Source: Microcosmobacter sp040493455 (GTDB lineage: Bacteria; Bacteroidota; Bacteroidia; Flavobacteriales; Flavobacteriaceae). From it: DNA of 64,000 nucleotides. The translations under genes and the position numbers were made by a program. This document shows positions 51,377 to 60,827 of this stretch, one piece after another. The DNA lies in NCBI RefSeq assembly GCF_040493455.1, contig NZ_JANFDA010000004.1, positions 248,001-312,000 on the forward strand, in the 5' to 3' direction. The notes under the pieces were generated by a model. The model ran no database searches. It was not told where the DNA came from and saw nothing but the letters and a program-made list of their open reading frames with translations. Positions within the stretch are counted from its first letter, which is position 1. Each line of letters opens with the position of its first letter.

Positions 51377-52753
51377 ATGGAGACAACTTTTGGTATAGAT
51401 GCTATAGATTATTACGTTCCGCAGTTAGTATTACCTATCGAAAAACTGGCGATAGCCAGAGATATTATTCCTGCTAAATTAGAAAAAGGACTTGGGTTAA
51501 AATCTATGGCTTTGGTCGATGTCAATGAAGATGCTGCATCGATGGCAGCAAATGCACTTCTAAATTTAATTGAGAATAATAATATCGACCCTACTACGAT
51601 TGGTCGTGTTTATTTAGGTACCGAAAGCGCCGTAGATGGTTCCAAACCCACAGCGACATATGCCCTTGGTACTGTTGAACAAAAACTTAGCGACAAGTAT
51701 GGTGAACGCTGTTTTAAGCATTGCGATGTTGTAGATTTAACTTTTGCCTGTGTTGGTGCCGTGGATGCTATGGAAAATTGTCTGGACTGGGTTAGAGCGA
51801 AACCTTCTCGGAAAGCTATAGTCATTGCTTCAGATATAGCGAAATACGAATTAGCTTCTTCTGGTGAGTACACGCAAGGTGCAGGTGCCGTTGCTGTTTT
51901 AATCACTAGCAATCCAAAGATTTTAACCTTTAGTGACACCATAGGTGTTAGTATGGAACATGTTGGGGATTTCTTCAAACCGAGGCGAAGTGTATCCAAT
52001 AACGAATTGCAAAGTTTAAGCGTTCAAGAGATTACAAAAAGCTCTAAGGAACGTATGGAACTTTTCTTTGAAGAACCTGTTTTTGATGGGTATTATTCCA
52101 ATGAATGTTATCAAAATAGAATTCATGAAGCACTAGAACATTTTCAAACACAAAAAGAGGTCGATTTCTTGACGGATTGGGATTACTTTGTTTTTCATTT
52201 GCCGTATGCCTATCAAGGCCGTCGTATGATTTTAGACATTTGGCTACAATGGCTAGCACAAAAAGGTCTTATGAGCACTCTAGAAACTGAGATAGGCGCT
52301 AAAGACTCCATGGAACATAAAGACTGGAAACGAGCAGCATCAAAGTCTTCATTGTATCGTCAATTTGTGAATGATAAAATAGCGGATGGTGAAGTGGCTT
52401 CTGGAGAAATAGGAAACATGTACACGGCTTCAATTTTTATGTCTCTTCTTAGCGTTTTACAAGTCTCACTAGAGAATGACAAGGCTATTACTGGTAAAAC
52501 CATTGGGTTCCTTAGTTATGGAAGTGGTTCAAAATCTAAAGTATTTGAAGGCACAGTATCTCCTGAATGGAAATCTCGAATTAAGCACCTCAACCTGTTT
52601 AAGAATTTAGAAGGTCGACAAGAAATAGATTTCGACACTTATGAAAAACTTCATAATGCTTCAATTGCAAACCCTGTAGCTTTAGAAAAACAGATTGTGC
52701 TTTCCGAAATTTCTAATGAAGCGAATAAGGAAGGGTTTCGGTATTATAATTAG
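51377..52753 (+). CDS. hydroxymethylglutaryl-CoA synthase
   Basis: 458 aa from ATG 51377; an upstream in-frame GTG at 51326 would add 17 residues without match to the family. The thiolase-fold signatures: GIDAIDYYVPQ at the N-terminus, YLGTESAVDGSKP, FACVGAVDAMENCLDW with catalytic Cys125, and FVFHLPYAYQGRRM with the conserved His. It condenses acetoacetyl-CoA with acetyl-CoA, the step feeding mevalonate. Its 3' end overlaps the convergent DUF5686-type gene by 4 bases. The mevalonate kinase operon is 20 kb away. Confidence 0.9.
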   Translation: METTFGIDAIDYYVPQLVLPIEKLAIARDIIPAKLEKGLGLKSMALVDVNEDAASMAANALLNLIENNNIDPTTIGRVYLGTESAVDGSKPTATYALGTVEQKLSDKYGERCFKHCDVVDLTFACVGAVDAMENCLDWVRAKPSRKAIVIASDIAKYELASSGEYTQGAGAVAVLITSNPKILTFSDTIGVSMEHVGDFFKPRRSVSNNELQSLSVQEITKSSKERMELFFEEPVFDGYYSNECYQNRIHEALEHFQTQKEVDFLTDWDYFVFHLPYAYQGRRMILDIWLQWLAQKGLMSTLETEIGAKDSMEHKDWKRAASKSSLYRQFVNDKIADGEVASGEIGNMYTASIFMSLLSVLQVSLENDKAITGKTIGFLSYGSGSKSKVFEGTVSPEWKSRIKHLNLFKNLEGRQEIDFDTYEKLHNASIANPVALEKQIVLSEISNEANKEGFRYYN

Positions 52754-55260
52754 AAGTAAAACCCAAAGCTTCCTGTAACACCAAAGCGTCTGGCACCAGG
52801 ATTGTCTAAATAGTTTCCTCTAAAGTTGAAGTCTATTCTAAAGACTTTGAAGATGTTTCCGATACCGAAGCTATATTCATAATAAATTCTATCGTCTGGT
52901 GCTATCAACGGAAACTCTTGTGGATTTCCTGTAGTACTCAGGTTGATGTTATCTTGAGACAATTCACCCCAAACACCTCTTAATCCAAGTATGGCTCTAA
53001 GATTGTATTTCTTTAGGAATGGAATTCTAGAGAAAATGCGTCCATTAAAGTTATGCTCTATGTGCATTGACGTATACGTATCTGTCACAAATTCGTAGAA
53101 GTCTAACTGCGGAAAGGTATTATAGATAGAGAAAAACGTTTGGTTTCCTGGCACCACACTAAGCAGTCCAAGAGGTACATCGCCAAAGGTTTTCCCGGCT
53201 TCAATAGTAGTATACAGCCTACCAAATCCTCCGACTTGCCAAGGTTGTAAATAAGAGAACTGAACTTTGGTATAATCGAAATCACTATTAAACCAATTTC
53301 GGTCTCCTCTACTAATTTGTGCAAATAGTCGAGCAAAATTATCGTTCGCTTCTTTTCGCTCTACACCAAATCCTGTCATTTTTCGCTTCGGAAAGTAGGA
53401 TAAGGATATTGACGATTCAAATTGCTTAATCTCTGAAGATACTCCTGTAGGCGATTCTGGGTCATTGTAAGCTAAACTAAAGGTTGGAGAAGCGGACTCT
53501 AATGTTCGATAGTTATTGCTCCACCTAACTACAAAATTCCGGACAGGTTCTAATTCTACTGACAACGTCGTTAAGTTAATACTAGTTAACTTATCGTTAG
53601 CACCTGTACCAACGACTGAAGACGAGGCGAGACTTCGACCAAGTACATCCGTAGATGTTGTTAAACTGGCACCAATTTGTTCGACGTCCCTTCGATTTCC
53701 ACCAGAAATGATAAGTCGGTTCTTTTTGTCTAGTAATACTTTACCAGAAATACCGTACTTAAATTTATCATCCTTAAACCCATAAGCCACAAACCCTTCT
53801 AATCTCCATAAATCATTTGGTCCAAAATAGGTACGTCCTCCTGTGCGTAATCTCAATCCTTCCACCTCGTTAAACCCAAATGTTGAAAAGATTGGTCCGT
53901 AGTCAAAATTGATACTTGGGAATTCAATATATCCTGAAGCTAAAATGCTACCAATATTATAGAGTGTTTTGAACTTCTTTACGGTCTTTAAAGTGTCCAA
54001 CATCTTATAAACACCACGTTCATCTTTATTAAGCTCTTCTAATCGATTCTTCTCCCAAAACTCATCGTCTCTATTATAAACATCCTGATCATAATTGTAA
54101 ACCTCTTCATCATAGAACTCTTCATCCTTGGGCTGATCAAAGACATAATTATTGTAAAGCGTTGTTCTTTTACCATAAACTCCTCTAGACTTTTCTTTCT
54201 TATTCAAAGCGAAGTCAGAGAGCATGTAATCGCGTTTTATCAGGAATAAAGAATCATTCAACACATCGAACTCTTGCTCTATATAGATTTCTTTTACCCA
54301 GTTGATGTTAGCACTTTTTGAAGCTTGAAGATTAATATCTTTAATCGCATAGGTAGAATCGCTCACCCAAAAATCACCTTTAAAGGTCAGTTCGTTTTTA
54401 CGTCTTGGATAATAGATAATATTATAACACCACTTATTATCGATATAAGCACTATCTGAAAGCACATAATTATAGGTTTGAACACCAGCCTTCCCAACTG
54501 GACTTACAAAGCTTTTATCGAAAAACTTTAAGTAATTATCGTAGACATTAAAATCTGAATACAGGTCACCAACAAAATCAATAATCACCTGATTATTACT
54601 GAATCCAGAATTCTTATTTCCGCGCAAGTCTATTTTCTCCTTGTTGATTGTATTATCACCATAAACAGTACTTACAGCTTCATTGATAAAAATTGGCAAG
54701 TATGTTTTTCCGGTTACTCTAGAGGTATCAACTTCTTCGAAAACAAACTCCATACCTCTAAAGAGCCTACTCTTTATCAAAGCACTATCTATAGTATTGA
54801 GATCGAATTCTACTTTCTCATATTTATCATACTGATACTGCTTAAACTGTTTGAGTCCATTTTGCCGTTTGCGTTCCCACACTTTTTTTAGAAGCGCAAT
54901 TGCTGGGTTTTCCGAGGCTTTTTTGGATTGCTTTCCTGCAGCAATAACTACTGCATCTAGTGCTTCTGCTTCTTCCTTTAGCGTGAAATTAAGATCATAA
55001 TTAACCTTCTTGTCTAATGCAATTTCTAAGGTTTCATATCCTAGAAATGATACCACTAATGTCGTCCATGTATTTTCTGATTCTAAGTAAAAGCGACCAT
55101 TTTCATTGGTAATCGTTCCTTCGGTAGTATCTTTGAACAGTACATTAGCAAATGCCACAGGATCGCCATTTTCGTCGTAAACGTGACCACTAACTTTAGT
55201 CTGGGAAAAAACGGAACCAATTCCGAAGCAAAAGAAAAAAAGAAGTAAAAAATTCCTCAT
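52750..55260 (-). CDS. DUF5686 / carboxypeptidase-regulatory outer-membrane protein
   Basis: 836 aa from ATG 55260, which begins a signal peptide (MRNFLLLFFFCFGIGSVFSQ); a longer frame exists upstream but does not. A carboxypeptidase-regulatory-like sandwich follows (VSGHVYDENGDPVAFANVLFK, residues about 20-110), then a DUF5686-type region and a beta-barrel ending in FGVTGSFGFYF. These proteins are outer-membrane barrels related to TonB receptors but without a plug. Function unknown. Overlaps the 3' end of the HMG-CoA synthase gene by 4 bases. Confidence 0.85.
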   Translation of the reverse strand: MRNFLLLFFFCFGIGSVFSQTKVSGHVYDENGDPVAFANVLFKDTTEGTITNENGRFYLESENTWTTLVVSFLGYETLEIALDKKVNYDLNFTLKEEAEALDAVVIAAGKQSKKASENPAIALLKKVWERKRQNGLKQFKQYQYDKYEKVEFDLNTIDSALIKSRLFRGMEFVFEEVDTSRVTGKTYLPIFINEAVSTVYGDNTINKEKIDLRGNKNSGFSNNQVIIDFVGDLYSDFNVYDNYLKFFDKSFVSPVGKAGVQTYNYVLSDSAYIDNKWCYNIIYYPRRKNELTFKGDFWVSDSTYAIKDINLQASKSANINWVKEIYIEQEFDVLNDSLFLIKRDYMLSDFALNKKEKSRGVYGKRTTLYNNYVFDQPKDEEFYDEEVYNYDQDVYNRDDEFWEKNRLEELNKDERGVYKMLDTLKTVKKFKTLYNIGSILASGYIEFPSINFDYGPIFSTFGFNEVEGLRLRTGGRTYFGPNDLWRLEGFVAYGFKDDKFKYGISGKVLLDKKNRLIISGGNRRDVEQIGASLTTSTDVLGRSLASSSVVGTGANDKLTSINLTTLSVELEPVRNFVVRWSNNYRTLESASPTFSLAYNDPESPTGVSSEIKQFESSISLSYFPKRKMTGFGVERKEANDNFARLFAQISRGDRNWFNSDFDYTKVQFSYLQPWQVGGFGRLYTTIEAGKTFGDVPLGLLSVVPGNQTFFSIYNTFPQLDFYEFVTDTYTSMHIEHNFNGRIFSRIPFLKKYNLRAILGLRGVWGELSQDNINLSTTGNPQEFPLIAPDDRIYYEYSFGIGNIFKVFRIDFNFRGNYLDNPGARRFGVTGSFGFYF

Positions 55261-55326
55261 ATAGCAAAAAACTTCATCAACAATCATGCAAATGAAGTTT
55301 ACATAACGCAAAAAATTGCAAATTAT

Positions 55327-56304
55327 TTATTTGTACATCACTTTTTTGACCGCTTTGATAACATCATTGTGGTTTGGCAACCACTCTGCCAGCAATACTG
55401 GCGAATAAGGTGCTGGCGTATCTGCGGTATTTATTTTTTCAATTGGTGCATCTAAGTAATCAAAAGCTTGAGATTGTACTTGATATGTAATCTCAGTTGC
55501 CACGTTACCAAAAGGCCACGCTTCTTCAAGAATAACTAAGCGATTTGTCTTTTTAACCGAATTCAAGATAGCATCATGATCCATCGGGCGAACTGTTCTA
55601 AGGTCGATAATTTCACAAGAAATACCTTCTTTTTCTAATTCATCAGCAGCTTTATAAGCTTCCTTAATAATCTTCCCGAAGGATACAATCGTTACATCAG
55701 TTCCTTCCCGCTTAATATCAGCCACACCAATAGGAATAGTGTACTCTCCTTCCGGCACTTCACCTTTATCTCCATACATTTGCTCACTCTCCATAAAGAT
55801 AACTGGGTCGTCATCTCTAATTGCAGATTTTAATAAGCCTTTTGCATCATATGGATTTGAAGGCACGATAACTTTCAAACCGGGTGTGTTGGCATACCAA
55901 CTCTCAAAAGCTTGCGAATGCGTTGCTGCCAACTGACCAGCAGAAGCCGTTGGACCTCTAAAAACAATCGGACATTTAAATTGACCTCCAGACATTTGTC
56001 TGATCTTTGCCGCATTGTTTATGATTTGATCAATTCCAACCAGTGAGAAGTTAAACGTCATAAACTCTACGATTGGTCTGCAACCGGTCATTGTTGAACC
56101 AACACCAATGCCAGCAAAACCAAGTTCTGCAATTGGTGTATCGATAACACGCTTTTCTCCAAATTCATCAAGCATTCCTTTAGATGCTTTATAAGCACCA
56201 TTATATTCCGCTACTTCCTCTCCCATTAAATAGATACTCTCATCTCGGCGCATCTCTTCGCTCATTGCTTCAGCTATAGCTTCTCTAAATTGAATTGTTT
56301 TCAT
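55327..56304 (-). CDS. pyruvate dehydrogenase E1 component subunit beta
   Basis: 325 aa from ATG 56304 (TTG two codons upstream). Seen: MSEEMRRDESIYLMGEEVAEYNGAY (thiamine-diphosphate Glu region), PIAELGFAGIGVGSTMTG, FMTFNFSLVGIDQIINNAAK, and EEAWPFGNVATEI near the C-terminus. It forms the E1 heterotetramer with an alpha subunit that is not in the window. Full length and conserved. Minus strand, divergent from etfB. Confidence 0.92.
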   Translation of the reverse strand: MKTIQFREAIAEAMSEEMRRDESIYLMGEEVAEYNGAYKASKGMLDEFGEKRVIDTPIAELGFAGIGVGSTMTGCRPIVEFMTFNFSLVGIDQIINNAAKIRQMSGGQFKCPIVFRGPTASAGQLAATHSQAFESWYANTPGLKVIVPSNPYDAKGLLKSAIRDDDPVIFMESEQMYGDKGEVPEGEYTIPIGVADIKREGTDVTIVSFGKIIKEAYKAADELEKEGISCEIIDLRTVRPMDHDAILNSVKKTNRLVILEEAWPFGNVATEITYQVQSQAFDYLDAPIEKINTADTPAPYSPVLLAEWLPNHNDVIKAVKKVMYK

Positions 56305-56458
56305 CTGCAAATTTTAAGAAGAACAAAAATAGTAGAAAAGAGTGTCTTATTAAAGTTGAATGATTTAAAAATTTATTATGCATGCATAGTATTTTTTACA
56401 AATAAAATAAGTACCTTCGTAGCCTCTTAAAAATTACTTATCAAAAAACTATATTATA

Positions 56459-57205
56459 ATGAAAATTTTAGTGTGTATTAGTCACGTTCCTGATACAACT
56501 TCTAAGATCAATTTTACAGATGGTGATACAAAATTTGACACCAATGGTGTGCAGTTTGTAATCAACCCAAATGATGAGTTTGGTCTTACAAGAGCTATGT
56601 GGTTTAAGGAAAAGCAAGGTGCTTCTGTAGATGTTGTTAATGTTGGTGGTCCAGAAACTGAGCCAACCCTAAGAAAAGCATTGGCTATTGGTGCTGATGG
56701 TGCTATTAGAGTGAATACTCCTGCTACTGACGGTTTTGCTGTTGCAAAGCAATTAGCAAATGTTGTTAACAATGGTGGTTACGATTTAGTCATTGCTGGT
56801 CGTGAGTCAATTGATTACAATGGAGGTATGGTACCTGGAATGTTAGCTGGTCTTATAGACGCCAACTTTGTAGCGAATTGTATTAGTCTCGAAGTTGATG
56901 GAACTTCTGCAAAAGCAGTTAGAGAAATTGATGGTGGAAAAGAAACGGTAAATACATCGCTTCCATTAGTTATTGGAGGTCAAAAAGGATTAGTCGAAGA
57001 AAGTGATCTTCGTATTCCTAACATGAGAGGGATTATGATGGCACGTAAAAAACCGTTAAATGTGGTCGAGCCTGTTGATGCTTCAGAAGAAACAGCTTCA
57101 GCTAAGTTTGAAAAGCCAGCGCCTAAAGGTGCTGTTAAGCTTGTCGATGCAGGAAATATAGATGAATTAGTAAGCTTGCTTCACAATGAAGCTAAAGTGA
57201 TTTAA
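56459..57205 (+). CDS. etfB: electron transfer flavoprotein subunit beta
   Basis: 248 aa. Seen: the N-terminal MKILVCISHVPDTTSKI, NPNDEFGLTRAMW, IDYNGGMVPGMLAGL and the basic VEESDLRIPNMRGIMMARKKPL (recognition and AMP-binding region). With EtfA it carries electrons from acyl-CoA dehydrogenases to the membrane quinone oxidoreductase. 18 bases before etfA. Confidence 0.95.
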   Translation: MKILVCISHVPDTTSKINFTDGDTKFDTNGVQFVINPNDEFGLTRAMWFKEKQGASVDVVNVGGPETEPTLRKALAIGADGAIRVNTPATDGFAVAKQLANVVNNGGYDLVIAGRESIDYNGGMVPGMLAGLIDANFVANCISLEVDGTSAKAVREIDGGKETVNTSLPLVIGGQKGLVEESDLRIPNMRGIMMARKKPLNVVEPVDASEETASAKFEKPAPKGAVKLVDAGNIDELVSLLHNEAKVI

Positions 57206-57223
57206 CATATTAAAAAAGAACAC

Positions 57224-58186
57224 ATGTCAGTTTTAGTATATACAGAGTCCGACAAAGGACAATTCAAAAAAGTAGCTTTTGAAGTTGCGTCTTACGCTAA
57301 AGCCGTTGCAGATCAGTTAGGCACTTCAGTTACAGCAGTAAGCATTAATGCAAACGACACTAGTGCTTTAGGAAATTACGGTGTAGATAAAGTATTAGAA
57401 ATCAATGATGGTGGTTTAGACACTTTTAACGCTAAAGGATACGCCTCTGCAATTGCTCAAGCGGCAGAAAAGGAAGGTGCACAAGTCGTAGTGATAAGTT
57501 CTACAGCAGACAGCAGGTATCTAGCGCCTCTATTAGCTGTAAACCTTAATGCTGGTTATGCATCAAATGTTGTTGAAGCGCCTTCTAGTACAGCACCATT
57601 TACGGTAAAGCGCACTGCATTCACCAATAAAGCATTCAATCATAGTACTATAAACACAGCTGTAAAATTAGTTGGTGTTTCTAACAATTCTTTTGGTCTT
57701 GTAGAAACTTCGGGAAGCGCTTCATCTGAAGCATTTTCACCTTCAATATCAGGTTCTGGAGTTACTGTTGAATCTGTAGATAAAGCTACAGACAAAGTGA
57801 CTATCGCTGATGCAGAAATCGTTGTTTCTGGTGGTCGTGGATTAAAAGGTCCTGAAAACTGGGGAATGGTCGAAGAACTTGCAGATGTCCTTGGAGCAGC
57901 TACAGCTTGCTCTAAGCCAGTAAGTGATCTTGGATGGCGTCCTCATAGCGAGCACGTTGGACAAACAGGTAAACCAGTAGCTTCTAACCTTTATATTGCT
58001 ATTGGTATTTCTGGCGCTATTCAGCATTTAGCAGGTATTAACGCTTCCAAAGTAAAAGTCGTAATCAACACTGATCCTGAGGCTCCGTTCTTTAAAGCGG
58101 CGGACTATGGCGTTGTTGGAGATGCTTTTGAAGTGGTGCCAGCACTTATCGAAAAATTAAAGGAATTTAAGGCGCAAAACGCATAA
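57224..58186 (+). CDS. etfA: electron transfer flavoprotein subunit alpha
   Basis: 320 aa. The C-terminal FAD-binding domain is clear: SGGRGLKGPENWGMVEELADVLGAA, SDLGWRPHSEHVGQTGKPV, and YIAIGISGAIQHLAGI. The N-terminal half matches the beta subunit's fold. Forms a heterodimer with EtfB. A long stem-loop lies in the 111 bases after the stop. Confidence 0.95.
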   Translation: MSVLVYTESDKGQFKKVAFEVASYAKAVADQLGTSVTAVSINANDTSALGNYGVDKVLEINDGGLDTFNAKGYASAIAQAAEKEGAQVVVISSTADSRYLAPLLAVNLNAGYASNVVEAPSSTAPFTVKRTAFTNKAFNHSTINTAVKLVGVSNNSFGLVETSGSASSEAFSPSISGSGVTVESVDKATDKVTIADAEIVVSGGRGLKGPENWGMVEELADVLGAATACSKPVSDLGWRPHSEHVGQTGKPVASNLYIAIGISGAIQHLAGINASKVKVVINTDPEAPFFKAADYGVVGDAFEVVPALIEKLKEFKAQNA

Positions 58187-58207
58187 ATTTATTAACTTGT
58201 ATAAGTA

Positions 58208-58283
58208 AAAGGACTGTTTAGATAGGTAAAAATTGCCAATTCTGTTTAGGCAGTTGGTAAAGTCCAAATTTAAACAGTTCTTT
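58208..58283 (+). other. long structured element between etfA and the nuclease gene
   Basis: Bases 58208-58223 pair with 58268-58283 in a 16-bp stem with only G-U wobbles, enclosing a smaller hairpin (CCAATT / AGTTGG). The 3' side is followed by no T run, so it may be a terminator, an RNA-processing site or a regulatory leader of the nuclease gene starting 14 bases later. Confidence 0.55.
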
Positions 58284-58297
58284 GCATTTATCGAATT

Positions 58298-58909
58298 ATG
58301 AGCTTAGTGCGTCTAAATATAAAGGGGATTTCTTATAGCCAAACCCAAAATGGTGCTTACGCACTTATTTTAAATGAAGTTGATGGCGAGCGTAAATTAC
58401 CAATCGTTATTGGTGCTTTTGAAGCACAATCCATTGCTATCGCGTTAGAAAAAGAAATAAGACCTCCTCGCCCATTAACCCATGACCTTTTCAAGAATTT
58501 TGCTGATCGATTTGACATTGTTGTAAAACAGGTCATAATCCACAAATTGGTCGATGGTGTATTTTATTCTAGTTTGATTTGCGAACGCGATAAAATTGAA
58601 GAGATCATTGATGCTAGAACGAGTGATGCTATAGCATTAGCGTTGCGTTTCGATGCTCCAATTTTCACTTACAAAAATATTCTTGATAAAGCTGGCATTT
58701 ACCTTAAGGTGAACCCGAAATCTGAAGAAGAAACTCAAGAAGACAGTATTCTTGTGGACGATCTTGTTGCTGAAGAAGTAGACGCCAGTCTTAATGAAGA
58801 TTATAAAGACAAAACACTCAAAGAATTACATACCTTGCTCAACGAAGCGGTTGCCAATGAAGACTACGAAAAGGCTGCCAAGATAAGGGATGAAATTTCC
58901 AAACGTTAA
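58298..58909 (+). CDS. bifunctional nuclease family protein (DUF151 plus UVR domain)
   Basis: 203 aa. The DUF151 core is at residues about 1-135: NGAYALILNEVDGERKLPIVIGAFEAQSIAIALE, RPLTHDLFKNF, ARTSDAIALALRFDAPIF. The C-terminal UVR-like domain reads TLKELHTLLNEAVANEDYEKAAKIRDEI. Such proteins combine a nuclease domain with a UvrB/UvrC interaction motif. 11 bases from the nucleoside transporter gene. Confidence 0.9.
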   Translation: MSLVRLNIKGISYSQTQNGAYALILNEVDGERKLPIVIGAFEAQSIAIALEKEIRPPRPLTHDLFKNFADRFDIVVKQVIIHKLVDGVFYSSLICERDKIEEIIDARTSDAIALALRFDAPIFTYKNILDKAGIYLKVNPKSEEETQEDSILVDDLVAEEVDASLNEDYKDKTLKELHTLLNEAVANEDYEKAAKIRDEISKR

Positions 58910-58920
58910 TCCAAGACTCT

Positions 58921-60645
58921 ATGAAACATGTTTTTTTAGCCTTTGTTGCTATTTTTTTTGGAATTACCTCAAACCTCGCACAAGATCTAAACAAAACATG
59001 GCAATTCGATGCTATTGAAAATGCTTCTGGGGAATCTCTTTTCTCAATTAGTGATAATGATAGTATATCATTCAATAATGGTGAATTCTCTTATTTCTTA
59101 GAAGCAAAAGATAACCTCAAAGCTTCAGGAGACTATATACACCAAAACAATCTTTTGGTGTTTTACTATACAAAGCCAACAGATACCATACGACGATATA
59201 AAATCACTGAACATACAGATTCTACGCTCGTATTTACTGAAAACAATGTTGCTTATAAGTTTAAGACACTACACCCTAAAACTGTTTTAGTCGAGGATAG
59301 TAAAAAAGAAGATGCTACCGTAGCATCCGTAATTCCTAGCCAAGGCTTTTCCCTTAATAGTTTATGGAGAGGCGCTTTAGGAATGATTACTTTAATTTTC
59401 ATTGCCTTTTTGTTCAGCAGTAATCGTAAAGCTATAAATTGGAAAGTAGTAGGTCTAGGTCTTTCCTTCCAATTACTTATTGCTATTGGTGTTTTGAAAG
59501 TGCCTTTCATCAAAAAAATATTTGAGTGGGTTGGAAGCCTCTTTGTAAGCGTGCTTGATTTTACTAGAGCTGGTAGTAAGTTTTTATTTGAAGGTTTGGT
59601 GGTAGACATGGATACATTCGGGTTTATTTTCGCCTTTCAAGTATTGCCAACCATCATTTTCTTCTCAGCCTTAACGTCTTTATTATTCTATTTGGGAATT
59701 ATTCAGAAAGTAGTAAAAGCTATGGCGTGGCTACTCTCTAAGGCATTAAAGATTTCTGGAGCTGAAAGTTTGAGTGTCGCTGGTAACATATTCTTAGGTC
59801 AGACTGAAGCGCCATTATTGATTAAGGCGTATTTAGAAAAAATGAATAAATCTGAAATCCTATTGGTAATGATTGGTGGAATGGCCACAGTGGCTGGTGC
59901 TGTATTGGCAGCTTATATAGGATTTTTAGGTGGTGAAGATGAAGCCTTGAGATTATTCTATGCCAAGCATTTATTAGCCGCTTCTGTAATGGCTGCTCCT
60001 GGTGCGATCGTAATTTCAAAAATATTATATCCACAAACTGAACCTGTAAACACGGATGTAAGAGTTTCTCAAGAAAAAATTGGTGCTAATATACTCGATG
60101 CTATTGCTAACGGTACTACGGAAGGGCTTCGTCTAGCGGTTAATGTAGGTGCAATGTTATTAGTATTTGTGGCGTTTATTGCTATGCTTAATGGTATTCT
60201 TGGATGGGTTGGAGATATTACCTCCCTTAATGATATAATTGCAGCTAATACGCCTTATGATAGTTTATCATTAGAATTACTTCTGGGTTATTTGTTTGCG
60301 CCATTAATGTGGCTCATCGGTGTTGCTAAAGAAGATATGGCCTTGATGGGACAGTTACTTGGAATTAAATTAGCGGCAAGTGAATTTATTGGCTATATAC
60401 AATTAGCCGATTTGAAGAATGTAGCAAACGCCACTCATCTTACTTATAATAAATCTATTATCATGGCGACTTACATGTTGTGTGGATTTGCCAACTTTGC
60501 CTCTATAGGAATTCAAATTGGTGGTATTGGGTCTCTAGCTCCAGGTCAACGCAAACAATTATCTATTTTTGGAATGAAAGCCTTAATTGGTGGTACTATA
60601 GCCTCACTGATTTCTGCAACTATTGCAGGAATGATTATTGGATAA
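58921..60645 (+). CDS. NupC-family nucleoside transporter with N-terminal secreted domain
   Basis: 574 aa. A signal peptide (MKHVFLAFVAIFFGITSNLA) and a soluble lipocalin-like domain of about 110 residues precede the transporter, which is unusual for NupC. The transporter part begins about residue 145 and shows IKAYLEKMNKSEILLVMIGGMATVAGAVLAAYI (CNT nucleoside-binding motif) and CGFANFASIGIQIGGIGSLAPGQ. It imports nucleosides with Na+ or H+. It is near thyA and a folate reductase gene, fitting a deoxynucleotide role. Confidence 0.87.
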   Translation: MKHVFLAFVAIFFGITSNLAQDLNKTWQFDAIENASGESLFSISDNDSISFNNGEFSYFLEAKDNLKASGDYIHQNNLLVFYYTKPTDTIRRYKITEHTDSTLVFTENNVAYKFKTLHPKTVLVEDSKKEDATVASVIPSQGFSLNSLWRGALGMITLIFIAFLFSSNRKAINWKVVGLGLSFQLLIAIGVLKVPFIKKIFEWVGSLFVSVLDFTRAGSKFLFEGLVVDMDTFGFIFAFQVLPTIIFFSALTSLLFYLGIIQKVVKAMAWLLSKALKISGAESLSVAGNIFLGQTEAPLLIKAYLEKMNKSEILLVMIGGMATVAGAVLAAYIGFLGGEDEALRLFYAKHLLAASVMAAPGAIVISKILYPQTEPVNTDVRVSQEKIGANILDAIANGTTEGLRLAVNVGAMLLVFVAFIAMLNGILGWVGDITSLNDIIAANTPYDSLSLELLLGYLFAPLMWLIGVAKEDMALMGQLLGIKLAASEFIGYIQLADLKNVANATHLTYNKSIIMATYMLCGFANFASIGIQIGGIGSLAPGQRKQLSIFGMKALIGGTIASLISATIAGMIIG

Positions 60646-60673
60646 AACAGTTAATAACTTTTAATATCATTAG

Positions 60674-60705
60674 AAGCCTTAAGCAGTTCTGTTTAAGGCT
60701 TTTTT
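60674..60705 (+). terminator. terminator of the nucleoside transporter gene
   Basis: AAGCCTTAA (60674-60682) pairs with TTAAGGCTT (60693-60701), loop of ten bases, then T5. Confidence 0.85.
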
Positions 60706-60723
60706 CTATTTTAGCATCATGTC

Positions 60724-60769
60724 ATGCTGAACTGTTAGACTGAGCATAGTCGAAGTTCAGATTCAGCAT
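60724..60769. repeat. palindromic repeat before thyA
   Basis: ATGCTGAA (60724-60731) and TTCAGCAT (60762-60769) form an outer stem. Inside lies ACTGAGCATAGTCGAAGT (60739-60756), the reverse complement of the mvaD core with two differences. Typical of dispersed repeats in this family. Confidence 0.75.
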
Positions 60770-60804
60770 CTTTTCCTCAAAACATTGGTTTAATTTAATG
60801 AGAT

Positions 60805-60820
60805 TCCTGCCTTCGCAGGA
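60805..60820. repeat. short palindromic hairpin before thyA
   Basis: TCCTGC (60805-60810), CTTC loop, GCAGGA (60815-60820). It is a small stable hairpin just upstream of the thyA start and would have been read as protein if the frame's earlier ATG (60798) were used, which argues for the later start. Confidence 0.7.
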
Positions 60821-60827
60821 CATGAAT

